Positions 24,069 through 32,121 are shown, counted from the first letter of the stretch. The stretch is 35,316 nt of DNA from an uncultured Butyrivibrio sp. (GCA_947168335.1 CAMVLM010000024.1:1-35316), one strand, 5' to 3'. The notes: generated by a model from the letters alone, not told the origin. Made by a program: numbers and translations.

Positions 24069-25490
24069 ATGGGATTATTTGACTTTTTTGGTGGTAAAAA
24101 GAAAAAAGAGGAGGAAGCAGCTTTACTTCAGGAGCAGCAGGAAAATGAGAGAAGACTCGAGCGCATTCAGGAGCTTAAAGATAAGCACAGCGCACTTGGA
24201 TGGCCCTCTCCTGTGAGAATCAATCCTGTAAAGGTTGCAGGTCAGGAGGATGTTGTTCTTGAGGATCCGCTGACAGAGGAGCGCAAGGAAGAGATCGGAG
24301 AGATGCTCTATGATGATGAACTCAGTACAGATGCTATCCGTTTCCTTTCAATGCAGGAGCTTTTATTCCTTCTTACAGCTCAGGAGACATTTCAGAAGGA
24401 AGAGCCTTTTCCTAACTTTGAGGTGAACCATCGCAAAATCTATAATGAGATTCTCGGAAGAGTTCGTGATGCTAAGATGCTTTATGTACTCTACGATTTT
24501 GCAACAGGTTATCCTTTCCTGGATCATGGCTATATAAACATTTACTCCAGTGAGGAGTATGCACAGAATGCAGTTAAGGTATTTGAGAAGCAGTTCAGGC
24601 GTCTGGTTGTCCGTCCCTGCAAGGCAGATAACGAGGCTGAGTCAGCAAAAGACAGACGCAGCTTTTTCGACTATCTTTACTACCTGGGCGTTGAACACTT
24701 TATAGTTGATAACGGATATTATCGTGCACACTTTAAGAGAGGCGAGATAGTTGCAGCTCCCGGAGACTGGGGCGGCGCTACCGATAATTCTCCCAAGAAT
24801 CCCGCACTTGTATTTTCAATGCTTGATTTTTTGGGTGAGGTCAGATGGCCTGTTAAATATGAAAAGAGAAATGAAATCCTTGCTGCAAAGGAACTTCGCA
24901 TGGCAAGAGCAGCACAGGCTGCAACATATATTGTGCCCATGCAGCATGAGGGACCTGTTGAGATAACAAACGATGGTCGCTTCAAGTTCACCAAGGATAC
25001 AAAGATTCGTTTCCCTGAGATCAAGTCCAAGGATGAGAAGCATTTCCTTCCTGTGTTTACCGATGGACTTGAGTTCAGCAAGATGTTTGGTAAAACTGAG
25101 TTCAAGGGTGCAGTATTCACATTCGGAGATATTCTCAAGTTTGTAGGGGAGAAGGATGGAATTATCATCAATCCCGGCGGACAGAAGATTATGATTCCCA
25201 GAGACCGTATGGCGGCACTTCAGATGGCTGCTTTATCAACTCAGGCAGCTGCAGCAGCCGGTAAAAAGCCTGCAGCCAAGAAGCTTTCAGAGACAGAGGC
25301 TGCAATACAGTCTGCAATGAAGGGAAAGGGAATTGCTGCCAAGACATCTTCAGATGAATCTGCAAAGATGGTAGAGCTTGAGGATGATGCACCCATGACT
25401 GAGATCCCTCATGACGGTGATGAGGTTGAGCTTACCGGAGGAGAACCGATTGATGAGACATCCTCTGAATTCGCTCCGGAAGAAGAGTAA
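24069..25490 (+). CDS. SseB-domain protein
   Basis: The 473-residue soluble protein starts MGLFDFFGGKKKKEEE with a charged coiled-coil-like N-terminus. Residues 75-270 or so are a region I do not recognise, rich in aromatic residues (YVLYDFATGYPFLDHGYINIYSS). Residues 310-390 match the SseB N-terminal domain: a FLPVFTDGLEFSKMF segment, a FTFGDILKFV helix and the INPGGQ turn. The C-terminus is Ala/Lys-rich, then acidic and probably disordered. SseB-domain proteins are widespread in Firmicutes with no firm biochemical role (the founding member is linked to serine-sensitivity/rhodanese genes by name only). GGAG lies 7 bases before ATG. Last gene of the nth operon. Confidence 0.7.
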   Translation: MGLFDFFGGKKKKEEEAALLQEQQENERRLERIQELKDKHSALGWPSPVRINPVKVAGQEDVVLEDPLTEERKEEIGEMLYDDELSTDAIRFLSMQELLFLLTAQETFQKEEPFPNFEVNHRKIYNEILGRVRDAKMLYVLYDFATGYPFLDHGYINIYSSEEYAQNAVKVFEKQFRRLVVRPCKADNEAESAKDRRSFFDYLYYLGVEHFIVDNGYYRAHFKRGEIVAAPGDWGGATDNSPKNPALVFSMLDFLGEVRWPVKYEKRNEILAAKELRMARAAQAATYIVPMQHEGPVEITNDGRFKFTKDTKIRFPEIKSKDEKHFLPVFTDGLEFSKMFGKTEFKGAVFTFGDILKFVGEKDGIIINPGGQKIMIPRDRMAALQMAALSTQAAAAAGKKPAAKKLSETEAAIQSAMKGKGIAAKTSSDESAKMVELEDDAPMTEIPHDGDEVELTGGEPIDETSSEFAPEEE

Positions 25491-25527
25491 TTAAAAACGG
25501 AAATTCTTTCTTAATTATACATTCTGC

Positions 25528-25556
25528 TTGTTATACATTTGCTAATGAAGTAGAAT
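25528..25556 (+). promoter_or_regulatory. Sigma-A promoter of the CheX-like/CheY/Lgt operon
   Basis: TTGTTA (25528-25533), a 17-bp spacer, then TAGAAT (25551-25556). The leader is about 45 bases and ends in GGGGGG before the start. Confidence 0.7.
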
Positions 25557-25607
25557 TAATGTATTCCATTTGATTTTGTGCATCTAATAAATGCGGGGGG
25601 CTGCAAT

Positions 25608-26495
25608 ATGTTTGATAGGATTTTTGGACGATATCTTCTTAGTAAAGATAAAATTTCAAAGACACAGCTTAATCAGGTATATCAGATACAGGATGCCAAA
25701 AGAGCAAAGCTCGGCGTAATAGCTGTTTCTGAGAAACTGATGACGGTTGCCCAGGCAGAGGAGATCAATGCACTTCAGGCAACAATGGATAAGCGCTTTG
25801 GCGATCTTGCTGTTGAGAGAGGATATCTTACCAATATTCAGGTGGGACGTCTTTTGTCCCTTCAGGGAGATGAGTTCCTTACATTTACATCAGCCCTTAT
25901 TGAACGGGGATTCTTATCTCTTGAAGAAGTAAATAATCTGGTAAACGAATATCAGCATGAGATGAACTTAAGCGATGAAAACATGGAAGCGCTTAAGAGG
26001 GGAGAACTCAATCCCATAATTCCGTTATTTGTTGATTGTAATGATGAGGATTATGTTTCTCTTTTTACTTATGGAATAAAGAATTTCTACAGACTGGTTG
26101 ATACACATGTGGCTATTGAGAAGGCTTACAAGACGGGACATATTGATGGTGAGTGTGTAAGCTATCAGAGAATCTACGGTGATGTTTCTGCTACAGTGGC
26201 CCTTATCGGTAAGGATGAGGATCTTCAGAAGATGGCCAAGAGCTATACCAAGGAAGAATTCATCGAGACCAAAGAGGACGCCCTTGATGCCATGTGTGAG
26301 TTGATAAACTGTATCAATGGTCTTTATGCCACAGATAAAAGCAAACAGGGCAAGAAAATTGAATTGGAGCCACCTGTTTTTGCTACGAGATATTCCGCTC
26401 TGTCTGGCGATGATATGCATGTAATACCGATTTATAGCTGTGAAAGTGAAGTATTTTTTGTTGTTTCCATTAATAGTGATGTGACTGTTAAATAA
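25608..26495 (+). CDS. MshEN-like repeat / CheX-like phosphatase protein
   Basis: Start ATG 25608 follows GGGGGG by 7 bases; a GTG at 25578 is unlikely. The N-terminal part shows four repeats of about 24 residues with an exact 29-residue period (residues 5-28, 34-57, 63-86, 92-115). The third, RFGDLAVERGYLTNIQVGRLLSLQ-like, fits the MshEN pattern (R-x-G-x-x-L-x-x-x-G-x-I/L-x-x-x-Q-L-x-x-x-L-x-x-Q) known to bind c-di-GMP in pilus ATPases. The C-terminal half (about 135-295) resembles CheX/CheC phosphatases: AMCELINCINGLYA offers the E-x2-N signature (E231, N234), followed by ELEPP. It directly precedes a CheY gene by 11 bases. It may couple c-di-GMP to CheY dephosphorylation; that link is inferred. 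Confidence 0.7.
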   Translation: MFDRIFGRYLLSKDKISKTQLNQVYQIQDAKRAKLGVIAVSEKLMTVAQAEEINALQATMDKRFGDLAVERGYLTNIQVGRLLSLQGDEFLTFTSALIERGFLSLEEVNNLVNEYQHEMNLSDENMEALKRGELNPIIPLFVDCNDEDYVSLFTYGIKNFYRLVDTHVAIEKAYKTGHIDGECVSYQRIYGDVSATVALIGKDEDLQKMAKSYTKEEFIETKEDALDAMCELINCINGLYATDKSKQGKKIELEPPVFATRYSALSGDDMHVIPIYSCESEVFFVVSINSDVTVK

Positions 26496-26506
26496 GGAGA
26501 ATTGAC

Positions 26507-26869
26507 ATGGCAAATATATTGATGGTGGATGATTCCAGAATTTCACGCAGGGTATTAAAGGATATGCTCGAGAAACATGGACATGTTGTGGTCGGTGAAG
26601 CTACTAATGGTCAGGAAGCATTTGACTGCTATGGTAAGATTAATCCGGACATTGTTACCATGGATATCACTATGCCTGTAATGGATGGAATAGAGAGCCT
26701 TAAGCTTATTCACAAGGGCTATCCCGATTCCAAGGTTATCATGGTTACGGCAGCAGGACAGAATGAAAAAATAAAAGAAGCTATTGATAACGGAGCAGTG
26801 GAATTTGTGACTAAGCCTCTTGATGAGGAGAAAGTCATTTCTGCTATCGATAAAGTACTAAAGAAATGA
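26507..26869 (+). CDS. CheY-like single-domain response regulator
   Basis: A stand-alone receiver of 120 residues: LMVDDS, acceptor D53 in IVTMDITMPVMDG, the switch Thr in MVTAAG and the Lys in FVTKPL. The close spacing to the motif spectrum of chemotaxis CheY (VDDSRISRR, MDITMPVMDG, KPL) supports a motility or CheX-linked role. AAGGAG lies 6 bases before the ATG. Its partner is presumably the CheX-like protein just upstream, which could remove phosphate from D53. No chemotaxis kinase is in the window. Confidence 0.9.
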   Translation: MANILMVDDSRISRRVLKDMLEKHGHVVVGEATNGQEAFDCYGKINPDIVTMDITMPVMDGIESLKLIHKGYPDSKVIMVTAAGQNEKIKEAIDNGAVEFVTKPLDEEKVISAIDKVLKK

Positions 26870-26875
26870 GGATTT

Positions 26876-27631
26876 ATGTTTAATGATATTCATATTGGTC
26901 CGGTGACACTTCACATGTACGGACTAATGATCGCCGTTGGTTTTTTGTCGGCGCTGATGATTGTTTTAAAGAGGGGGAAAAATAAAGGACTTTCTGAAGA
27001 TACAATTTATGGTATTTTTTATTGTGCTATTATAGGAGGTCTGCTTGGGTGCAGACTTCTGTTTTATATAGTAGAGTTTCCGAGTGTTCTGAAAAATCCG
27101 TCCATATTATGGGATTTTAGAAACGGATATGTTGTGTATGGCGGAATCATAGGTGGAATACTGACAGCTCTTTTTTATGCGAAAAAGATTAGAAAAGAAA
27201 AGTTTATTCCGTATTTTGATGTTGTTATGCCTGCAGTTGCAATAGCTCAGGGCTTTGGAAGAATAGGATGCTTTTTCGCGGGATGCTGTTACGGAGCAGA
27301 GACCACAAGTCCCTTCCATGTAGTGTTTACGCATTCCGATTTTGCACCTAACAATGTACAGCTGATTCCTACACAGCTCATGTCTTCTGCGGGAGATTTC
27401 CTTATTGGATTGTTCCTGATAAAGTACAGTTCAAAGACAGAAGTTCCCGGAAGAGTAGCGGCCATGTACCTTATACTTTATGGTGTGGGCAGATTTATAA
27501 TCGAGTTTTTCAGAGCCGATTACAGAGGAAGTATCGGAGTGTTTTCAACATCTCAGATCATTTCGTTTGGAATAGTATTTATAGGTATTGTGTTCTATAT
27601 GCTGGCTCCCAAAATACAGGAAAAAGAATGA
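26876..27631 (+). CDS. lgt: Lgt family protein, divergent (prolipoprotein diacylglyceryl transferase-like)
   Basis: A 251-residue protein with seven membrane segments and the Lgt layout: an early Tyr-Gly (MYGLMIA), the GGIIGG segment, the GR-IG signature and the C-terminal GRFIIEFFR. Lgt adds diacylglycerol to the lipobox Cys of prelipoproteins. Here the central signature reads GRIGCFFAGCCYG, whereas E. coli Lgt has GRIGNFINGELWG: the essential Asn (N146 in E. coli numbering, from memory) is Cys and the Glu (E151) is Cys, and the His before GG (H103) is Tyr. R143 and R239 equivalents remain. It could be a clostridial variant of Lgt or a paralogue with another lipid-linked role. ATG follows GAGG overlapping the cheY stop. 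Confidence 0.75.
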   Translation: MFNDIHIGPVTLHMYGLMIAVGFLSALMIVLKRGKNKGLSEDTIYGIFYCAIIGGLLGCRLLFYIVEFPSVLKNPSILWDFRNGYVVYGGIIGGILTALFYAKKIRKEKFIPYFDVVMPAVAIAQGFGRIGCFFAGCCYGAETTSPFHVVFTHSDFAPNNVQLIPTQLMSSAGDFLIGLFLIKYSSKTEVPGRVAAMYLILYGVGRFIIEFFRADYRGSIGVFSTSQIISFGIVFIGIVFYMLAPKIQEKE

Positions 27632-27636
27632 AAATA

Positions 27637-27676
27637 AATGGATGGCAGATGGATTTAAATCCAACCGCCATCCATT
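27637..27676. terminator. Bidirectional hairpin between convergent genes
   Basis: AATGGATGGC (27637-27646) pairs with GCCATCCATT (27667-27676), with an inner GGATTTAAATCC palindrome. It follows lgt and covers the last codons of the minus-strand reductase. T/A runs on both sides are modest. Confidence 0.55.
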
Positions 27677-28407
27677 GTTATTATCTGGCCGGTGAGATAG
27701 TCCGGAGCGTCTATGATTTTCAGCGCAAGCTCTGCAACTTCCTCCGGTTCACAGATTCTGTCAGCAGGGATGTCTGCTGCAATTTCCTGTATTTCTTCCT
27801 CGGACAGATGCATGGTGTTCATCTCTGTATTGACCATTCCACAGGCTATGGCATTTACAGGGATTCTGCTGGGAGCCAGTTCTTTTGCCAGGGCTTTTGT
27901 AAAGGAATTTACGGCACCCTTTGAAGCAGAATATGCAACTTCACATGAAGCACCCACATTGCCCCATACGGAGGATATATTGAGTATTCGTCCACTGCCA
28001 TTTCTGACCATGTCGGGAACAGCGTTCTTACATATGTAGAAAATGGAATCCAGATTGGTGGACATGACGTTGTGCCATTCTTCGGAACTCATATCAGTAA
28101 GGAGACCATAGTAGGCAATTCCTGCATTGTTTATTACAATCTGTGGAAGCCCCTGACCGTTTTCTGACATGGATCTGAACATGGTGTTCACTTCATCTTC
28201 TTTTCCCAGATCAAGGCTGAAACAAGTACAGGAAACGCCATATTTGTCTGTAATCTCGTTTCTGAGGTTATATAATTTTTCTATATTATTCTTGCAGCAA
28301 AGATAAAGAGGATAGCCTTCTCTTGCAAAAGCTTTAGCGATGGCTGCACCGATTCCCCTTGAAGCACCTGTTATGAGAACATTTTTTTTCTCATTATCTG
28401 TAGGCAT
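27655..28407 (-). CDS. SDR reductase, probable EF-P 5-aminopentanone reductase (YmfI-like)
   Basis: Short-chain dehydrogenase of 250 residues: the NAD(P) motif GASRGIG (14-20), NNAG (94-97), and the catalytic triad S146, Y159, K163 (YSASK). The segment SSVWGNVGASCEVAYSASKG and the following NSFTKALAKELAPS and TEMN match the YmfI type, which in Bacillus reduces the 5-aminopentanone modification on elongation factor P, better than FabG proper. A generic 3-oxoacyl reductase remains possible. The start ATG at 28407 has GGGAGG upstream on the minus strand; a frame beginning at 28464 would add 19 residues with no ribosome site. It is convergent with lgt and divergent from trxB. Confidence 0.8.
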   Translation of the reverse strand: MPTDNEKKNVLITGASRGIGAAIAKAFAREGYPLYLCCKNNIEKLYNLRNEITDKYGVSCTCFSLDLGKEDEVNTMFRSMSENGQGLPQIVINNAGIAYYGLLTDMSSEEWHNVMSTNLDSIFYICKNAVPDMVRNGSGRILNISSVWGNVGASCEVAYSASKGAVNSFTKALAKELAPSRIPVNAIACGMVNTEMNTMHLSEEEIQEIAADIPADRICEPEEVAELALKIIDAPDYLTGQIITMDGGWI

Positions 28408-28578
28408 AAGAGCATCCTCCCGGATATAATTAAGTAGGCTGTCAAAATTTGCTTTTAACACCAATATTATTTTATCATAAAAAAATACTTTACATTTTGA
28501 GTAAAAAGATATATTGTTAATCTATAAAAAGAAATTGCGTACAATCAAATAATACACAATTATTACGGAGGTAGTATT

Positions 28579-29514
28579 ATGCATGACCTTATTATTGTAG
28601 GATCAGGCCCCGCAGGCCTTTCAGCAGCAGTATATGCCATGAGAGCAGGACTTGACACTCTTGTTATTGAGAAGGACCCTGTGAGTGGCGGACAGATTCT
28701 TATAACCTATGAAGTTGACAATTATCTCGGTCTTCCCGGAATAAACGGTTTTGATATGGGAACCAAATTCCGCGAGCATGCAGATAAACTCGGAGCAAAG
28801 TTTGCTGAGGGTACAGTTTCATCAATAACCACAGAGAAGAAGGGAAGCGATACAGAGGCTCCTTTATTTAAGGTTACAACTGACCTCGGAGAGCATGAGG
28901 CAAAAACAATAATCCTTGCTACAGGAGCAAGCCATAACAAGCTTGGAGTAAAGGGAGAAGAGGAATTTACAGGAAGAGGTGTTTCATACTGCGCTACCTG
29001 TGACGGAGCTTTTTTCAGAAACAAGGTTGCAGTTGTTAACGGCGGCGGTGATGTTGCGGTTGAGGATGCTATTTTCCTGGCAAGAGGATGCAGCAAGGTC
29101 TATCTTGTTCACAGAAGAGATGAACTTAGGGCTGCCAAGATCCTTCAGCAGGAACTTTTAGCACTTCCCAATGTTGAAGTTGTATGGGACAGCGTGATCG
29201 AAGAAGTTAAAGGTGACAATAAGGTTACTGCTGTTTCAGTTAAGAATGTTAAGAGTGGTGAAACAAAAGATATAGAAACAGATGCACTTTTTGTTGCAAT
29301 CGGTATTCATCCTCTTACAGAAGCTTTTTCAGGCCTTGCTGATATGGATGATAACGGATATATTATCGCAGGCGAGGACGGAGCAACCTCCACACCCGGT
29401 ATTTTCGTTGCCGGAGATTCCAGAAAGAAGAGGCTGCGCCAGATAGTAACTGCTGTTGCTGACGGTGCCAATGCAGTTACTGCTGTACAGGACTTTTTAA
29501 TAGGAAAAGAATAA
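28579..29514 (+). CDS. trxB: Thioredoxin reductase
   Basis: A 311-residue FAD enzyme of the low-molecular-weight thioredoxin reductase type: IIVGSGPAGLSAA at the N-terminus (FAD), the redox-active C-A-T-C at 138-141, the NAD(P) motif VNGGGDVAVEDA, and the C-terminal FAD-contact GIFVAGDSRKK...RQIVTAVADGA. It transfers electrons from NADPH to thioredoxin in the cytoplasm; no thioredoxin gene is adjacent. GGAGG lies 9 bases before ATG. A weak promoter (TTAATC, 17 bp, TACAAT near 28541) is possible. The terminator at 29568 ends it, so it is monocistronic. Confidence 0.93.
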   Translation: MHDLIIVGSGPAGLSAAVYAMRAGLDTLVIEKDPVSGGQILITYEVDNYLGLPGINGFDMGTKFREHADKLGAKFAEGTVSSITTEKKGSDTEAPLFKVTTDLGEHEAKTIILATGASHNKLGVKGEEEFTGRGVSYCATCDGAFFRNKVAVVNGGGDVAVEDAIFLARGCSKVYLVHRRDELRAAKILQQELLALPNVEVVWDSVIEEVKGDNKVTAVSVKNVKSGETKDIETDALFVAIGIHPLTEAFSGLADMDDNGYIIAGEDGATSTPGIFVAGDSRKKRLRQIVTAVADGANAVTAVQDFLIGKE

Positions 29515-29567
29515 AATTTCATATCCGTCACAAAATGTTCATAAAAAAATTCGGAAACTATGAAAAA

Positions 29568-29599
29568 ACAAGCCAGTATCTGCATAAATACTGGCTTGT
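29568..29599 (+). terminator. Rho-independent terminator of trxB
   Basis: A perfect 12-bp stem ACAAGCCAGTAT/ATACTGGCTTGT with an 8-nt loop. It is preceded by A6 and followed by AATTTGATG. Confidence 0.75.
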
Positions 29600-29679
29600 A
29601 ATTTGATGTAATAATAGTGAAAATTTGAAAAATGGCTTATTTACAGGCTCCAATTTGGCCCTCTGAAAGGTACAAAAGG

Positions 29680-29708
29680 TTGACAAACGAAATAAGGCAG
29701 AGTATATT
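29680..29708 (+). promoter_or_regulatory. Sigma-A promoter of the NlpC/P60 gene
   Basis: A perfect TTGACA (29680-29685), a 17-bp spacer, then TATATT (29703-29708). It is 45 bp before the TTG start. Confidence 0.8.
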
Positions 29709-29753
29709 GTTAAAAGATGTAACAAAATTGTAACAATTATTTGGAGGTCCAAT

Positions 29754-31058
29754 TTGCGAAAAACTAATGTGCAGCTAGTGGCTATGGGGGTAGCAGCTGC
29801 GGTAACATTTGGAGGAACTGGTATAAATGTATCCGCTACATCATCTAAGGTAACATCGGTATTACCTTCTGCGGGAATCAGTTACGCATTAACTTCTGAT
29901 TCTGTATCACTGTCTAACCTTACTAGCGATGATTCAGACAACAACGATCAGGCTAAGAATTCAGATATAACAGAAACAACACCACTTGCATCAACTCTTC
30001 AGCAGAATATCCTTAATGATATTCAGAAGGAGACAGGTGCCAACATCACAATCTCAGAGTATGATAATCAGAATTCAGATGCTGAAGCTGAAACTGAGAA
30101 GACTGATGAAGAAAAAGAAGAAGAGCTTTTCAAGACTCTTGTAATTGCTCAGGTTAATGATTACGTTAATGTTCGTGACAACCCGAGTGAAGAGGATGGC
30201 GAGATCATCGGTAAGCTCTATGATGATTCAGTAGGAACATTTGTAGAAGAAGTAAACGGCTGGTACAAGATTAAGTCCGGATCCGTTGAAGGATATGTTA
30301 AAGCAGAATATTGTGTAACAGGCGATAAGGCAGTAGAACTTGCCAAGGAAGTTGGTAAGCGTATCGCAACAGTTACAACAACAACACTTAAAGTAAGAAG
30401 CGGCCCCAGTACAGATGATGAAGTACTCGGACTTGTACCGATCGAAGATGAGCTCGTTGTTACAGAAGAGCTTGATGATTGGGTTAAGGTTAGTATCGAG
30501 GAAGGTGATGGTTACGTTTCACGTGACTATGTAAAACTTTCCACAGAGTTTGTTAAGGCAGAGTCCAAGGCAGAAGAAGAGGCTCGTCTTAAGAAGGAAG
30601 AAGAGGCCAGACTTGCAGCTCTTGCTTCCGCTAAGAAGGGAACAAAGAAATCTTCAGATTCTTCAGGATCTAAGAGTTATAATTCAGCAGGAAGTTATAC
30701 AACACAGTCCAGCTCAATCGGATCAGCAGTTGCTTCCTTTGCTCAGCAGTTTGTAGGTAATCCTTACGTTTACGGTGGATCCAGTCTTACAAACGGAACA
30801 GACTGCTCAGGATTTGTAATGAGTGTATATGCTAACTTCGGTGTAAGCCTTCCTCATTCATCCGGTGCAGACAGAAGCGTCGGTGCAGCAGTCGATGGAC
30901 TTGCTAATGCACAGCCCGGTGACATTGTATGTTATTCAGGACACGTTGGAATTTATATCGGCGGCGGTCAGATCGTACATGCATCTACAGCAGCTACAGG
31001 TATCAAGATTTCAAATGCTGATTACAGACAGGTACTTGCAGTAAGACGTATCTTCTAA
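29754..31058 (+). CDS. Secreted SH3b-NlpC/P60 cell-wall endopeptidase
   Basis: The start is TTG 29754, with GGAGG 6 bases upstream. A signal peptide of about 28 residues (VQLVAMGVAAAVTFGG, cleavage near VSA) is followed by an acidic linker. Two bacterial SH3 domains (about 140-195 and 203-262) show YVNVRDNPS and LKVRSGPS with closing GYV segments, and bind peptidoglycan. After a Glu/Ala/Lys coiled stretch and a Ser-rich linker comes an NlpC/P60 domain: catalytic C351 in TDCSGF, H397 in GHVGIYIG and H409 in IVHAS. It should cleave peptide cross-bridge stems (D-Glu to diamino acid bond) outside the membrane, for cell separation or turnover. A strong promoter and terminator make it monocistronic. 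Confidence 0.94.
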   Translation: MRKTNVQLVAMGVAAAVTFGGTGINVSATSSKVTSVLPSAGISYALTSDSVSLSNLTSDDSDNNDQAKNSDITETTPLASTLQQNILNDIQKETGANITISEYDNQNSDAEAETEKTDEEKEEELFKTLVIAQVNDYVNVRDNPSEEDGEIIGKLYDDSVGTFVEEVNGWYKIKSGSVEGYVKAEYCVTGDKAVELAKEVGKRIATVTTTTLKVRSGPSTDDEVLGLVPIEDELVVTEELDDWVKVSIEEGDGYVSRDYVKLSTEFVKAESKAEEEARLKKEEEARLAALASAKKGTKKSSDSSGSKSYNSAGSYTTQSSSIGSAVASFAQQFVGNPYVYGGSSLTNGTDCSGFVMSVYANFGVSLPHSSGADRSVGAAVDGLANAQPGDIVCYSGHVGIYIGGGQIVHASTAATGIKISNADYRQVLAVRRIF

Positions 31059-31077
31059 AATTTAAAAATGAACATAA

Positions 31078-31109
31078 AAAAACCGGAAGGCAAATGCCTT
31101 CCGGTTTTT
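31078..31109 (+). terminator. Rho-independent terminator
   Basis: AAAAACCGGAAGGC pairs with GCCTTCCGGTTTTT around loop AAAT, with a further T run shortly after. A textbook case, ending the NlpC/P60 gene. Confidence 0.93.
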
Positions 31110-31130
31110 AGTTGCATATTTTTTTAGGAA

Positions 31131-31202
31131 GTTCCATCTCGCTATGCTCGATGGAACAACTCTAAAACACTAAACTCGCTACTACCTCGTTAAGTGTTTT
31201 AG
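31131..31202. repeat. Two adjacent hairpins downstream of hpf
   Basis: GTTCCATC/GATGGAAC (31131-31157, 11-nt loop) and CTAAAACACT/AGTGTTTTAG (31162-31202, 21-nt loop). The second overlaps the hpf stop codon. Neither has a proper T tract on the hpf strand, so they may be processing or stability hairpins or a dispersed repeat rather than simple terminators. Confidence 0.5.
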
Positions 31203-31729
31203 GTTTCTGGTTCGATGAGTCCGTATGTGCCACCTTTACGCTTATATACCACATTGGGCTGATCGGTCTCTGCATTGATGAATACAAAGAAGTTATGTCC
31301 CAAAAGCTCCATCTGGATAGCAGCGTCTTCGACATACATAGGTTTAAGATCAAACTTCTTTACACGCTCGATGCGAATTTCTTCATCATCGTAATTGTCA
31401 TTCTCAACATACTCCTTCTTGAAGTTGCTGATCTCTGTCTGATGTTTGTTAACAAGTTTGCTCTTATATTTTTTGAGCTGTCTTTCAATAATCTCTTCTA
31501 CGAGATCAATTGATACATACATGTCACTGCTGACCTGTTCGGATCTGATAATCTTTCCTTTAACAGGAATTGTTACTTCGATCTTATGACGATCTTTGTC
31601 AGCTGTAAGGGTTACGTTGACATTTGTATCCGGGGTGAAATACTTTTCAAGTTTTCCGATTTTTTCCTCCACAGCGGATTTCAGTCCGGGTGTTACATCA
31701 ATGTTTTTTCCAATAATTGTAAATTTCAT
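31199..31729 (-). CDS. hpf: Ribosome hibernation-promoting factor, long form
   Basis: This 176-residue long-form HPF has an N-terminal YfiA/RaiA-type domain (MKFTIIGKNIDVTPGLK, EKIGKLEKYF, then basic helix VEEIIERQLKKYKSKL), a linker, and the C-terminal dimerisation domain (KKFDLKPMYVEDAAIQMELLGHNFFVFINAET, then YKRKGGTYGLIEP). It pairs 70S ribosomes into inactive 100S dimers in stationary phase. AAAGGGG lies about 9 bases upstream of the start on the minus strand. It is transcribed leftward from the shared regulatory region ahead of thl. Confidence 0.94.
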   Translation of the reverse strand: MKFTIIGKNIDVTPGLKSAVEEKIGKLEKYFTPDTNVNVTLTADKDRHKIEVTIPVKGKIIRSEQVSSDMYVSIDLVEEIIERQLKKYKSKLVNKHQTEISNFKKEYVENDNYDDEEIRIERVKKFDLKPMYVEDAAIQMELLGHNFFVFINAETDQPNVVYKRKGGTYGLIEPET

Positions 31730-31790
31730 GCAATCATCCCCTTTATTCTGATATTGTGATTCTTTGCTTTGAATCAGATTTTATAAACAA

Positions 31791-31820
31791 ATTATATCAT
31801 TGTCTGAAGTATTTAATCAA
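31791..31820 (-). promoter_or_regulatory. Promoter of hpf
   Basis: On the minus strand TTGATT (31820-31815), an 18-bp spacer, then a perfect TATAAT (31796-31791). The leader is about 55 bases. Confidence 0.65.
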
Positions 31821-31911
31821 TTAATACTGCTTACTTTACAAATCTTTTATTTTTGAACTGAATTTGTCCAATTTTTACAAAAAGTATGTTTGGTGTATAT
31901 GAGAAAACAAA

Positions 31912-32003
31912 AGTGGATAAATTTGTACCTTGAGTGGATAATGTGGATAACTTTGTGTATATGTCGATAAAATGTGGGTTCCCTACTTCAATATTGTGGA
32001 TAA
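31912..32003 (+). promoter_or_regulatory. Cluster of five DnaA-box-like 9-mers
   Basis: TGTGGATAA (reverse complement TTATCCACA, the consensus DnaA box) occurs perfectly at 31942-31950 and 31995-32003. One-mismatch copies are AGTGGATAA at 31912-31920 and 31933-31941 and TGTCGATAA at 31962-31970. All five point the same way, with start spacings of 21, 9, 20 and 33 bases, roughly whole helical turns. The 504-bp gap 31730-32233 also holds the hpf and thl promoters and is very AT-rich. No dnaA or dnaN is nearby, so this is probably not oriC; a DnaA titration or regulatory site is possible. Confidence 0.55.
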
Positions 32004-32121
32004 CTTTTTAAGATTTTCTTAAGTTCGTGTGAACATTTTGTATTGACTTTTTTTTTTCTGTGCAAATCTTACAGTTTTACAAAAATTTAATAAAAAACAG
32101 TTATATTATCAGTGCTTTTGG

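Noticed and set aside
27713-28039. 108-codon plus-strand frame within the SDR gene
   Set aside because: Complement of conserved SDR motifs (S146/Y159/K163 region); no start signal.
31912-32003. Chromosomal oriC
   Set aside because: Boxes are present but dnaA, dnaN, recF and an ordered set of AT-rich 13-mers were not seen; the flanking genes are not origin neighbours.
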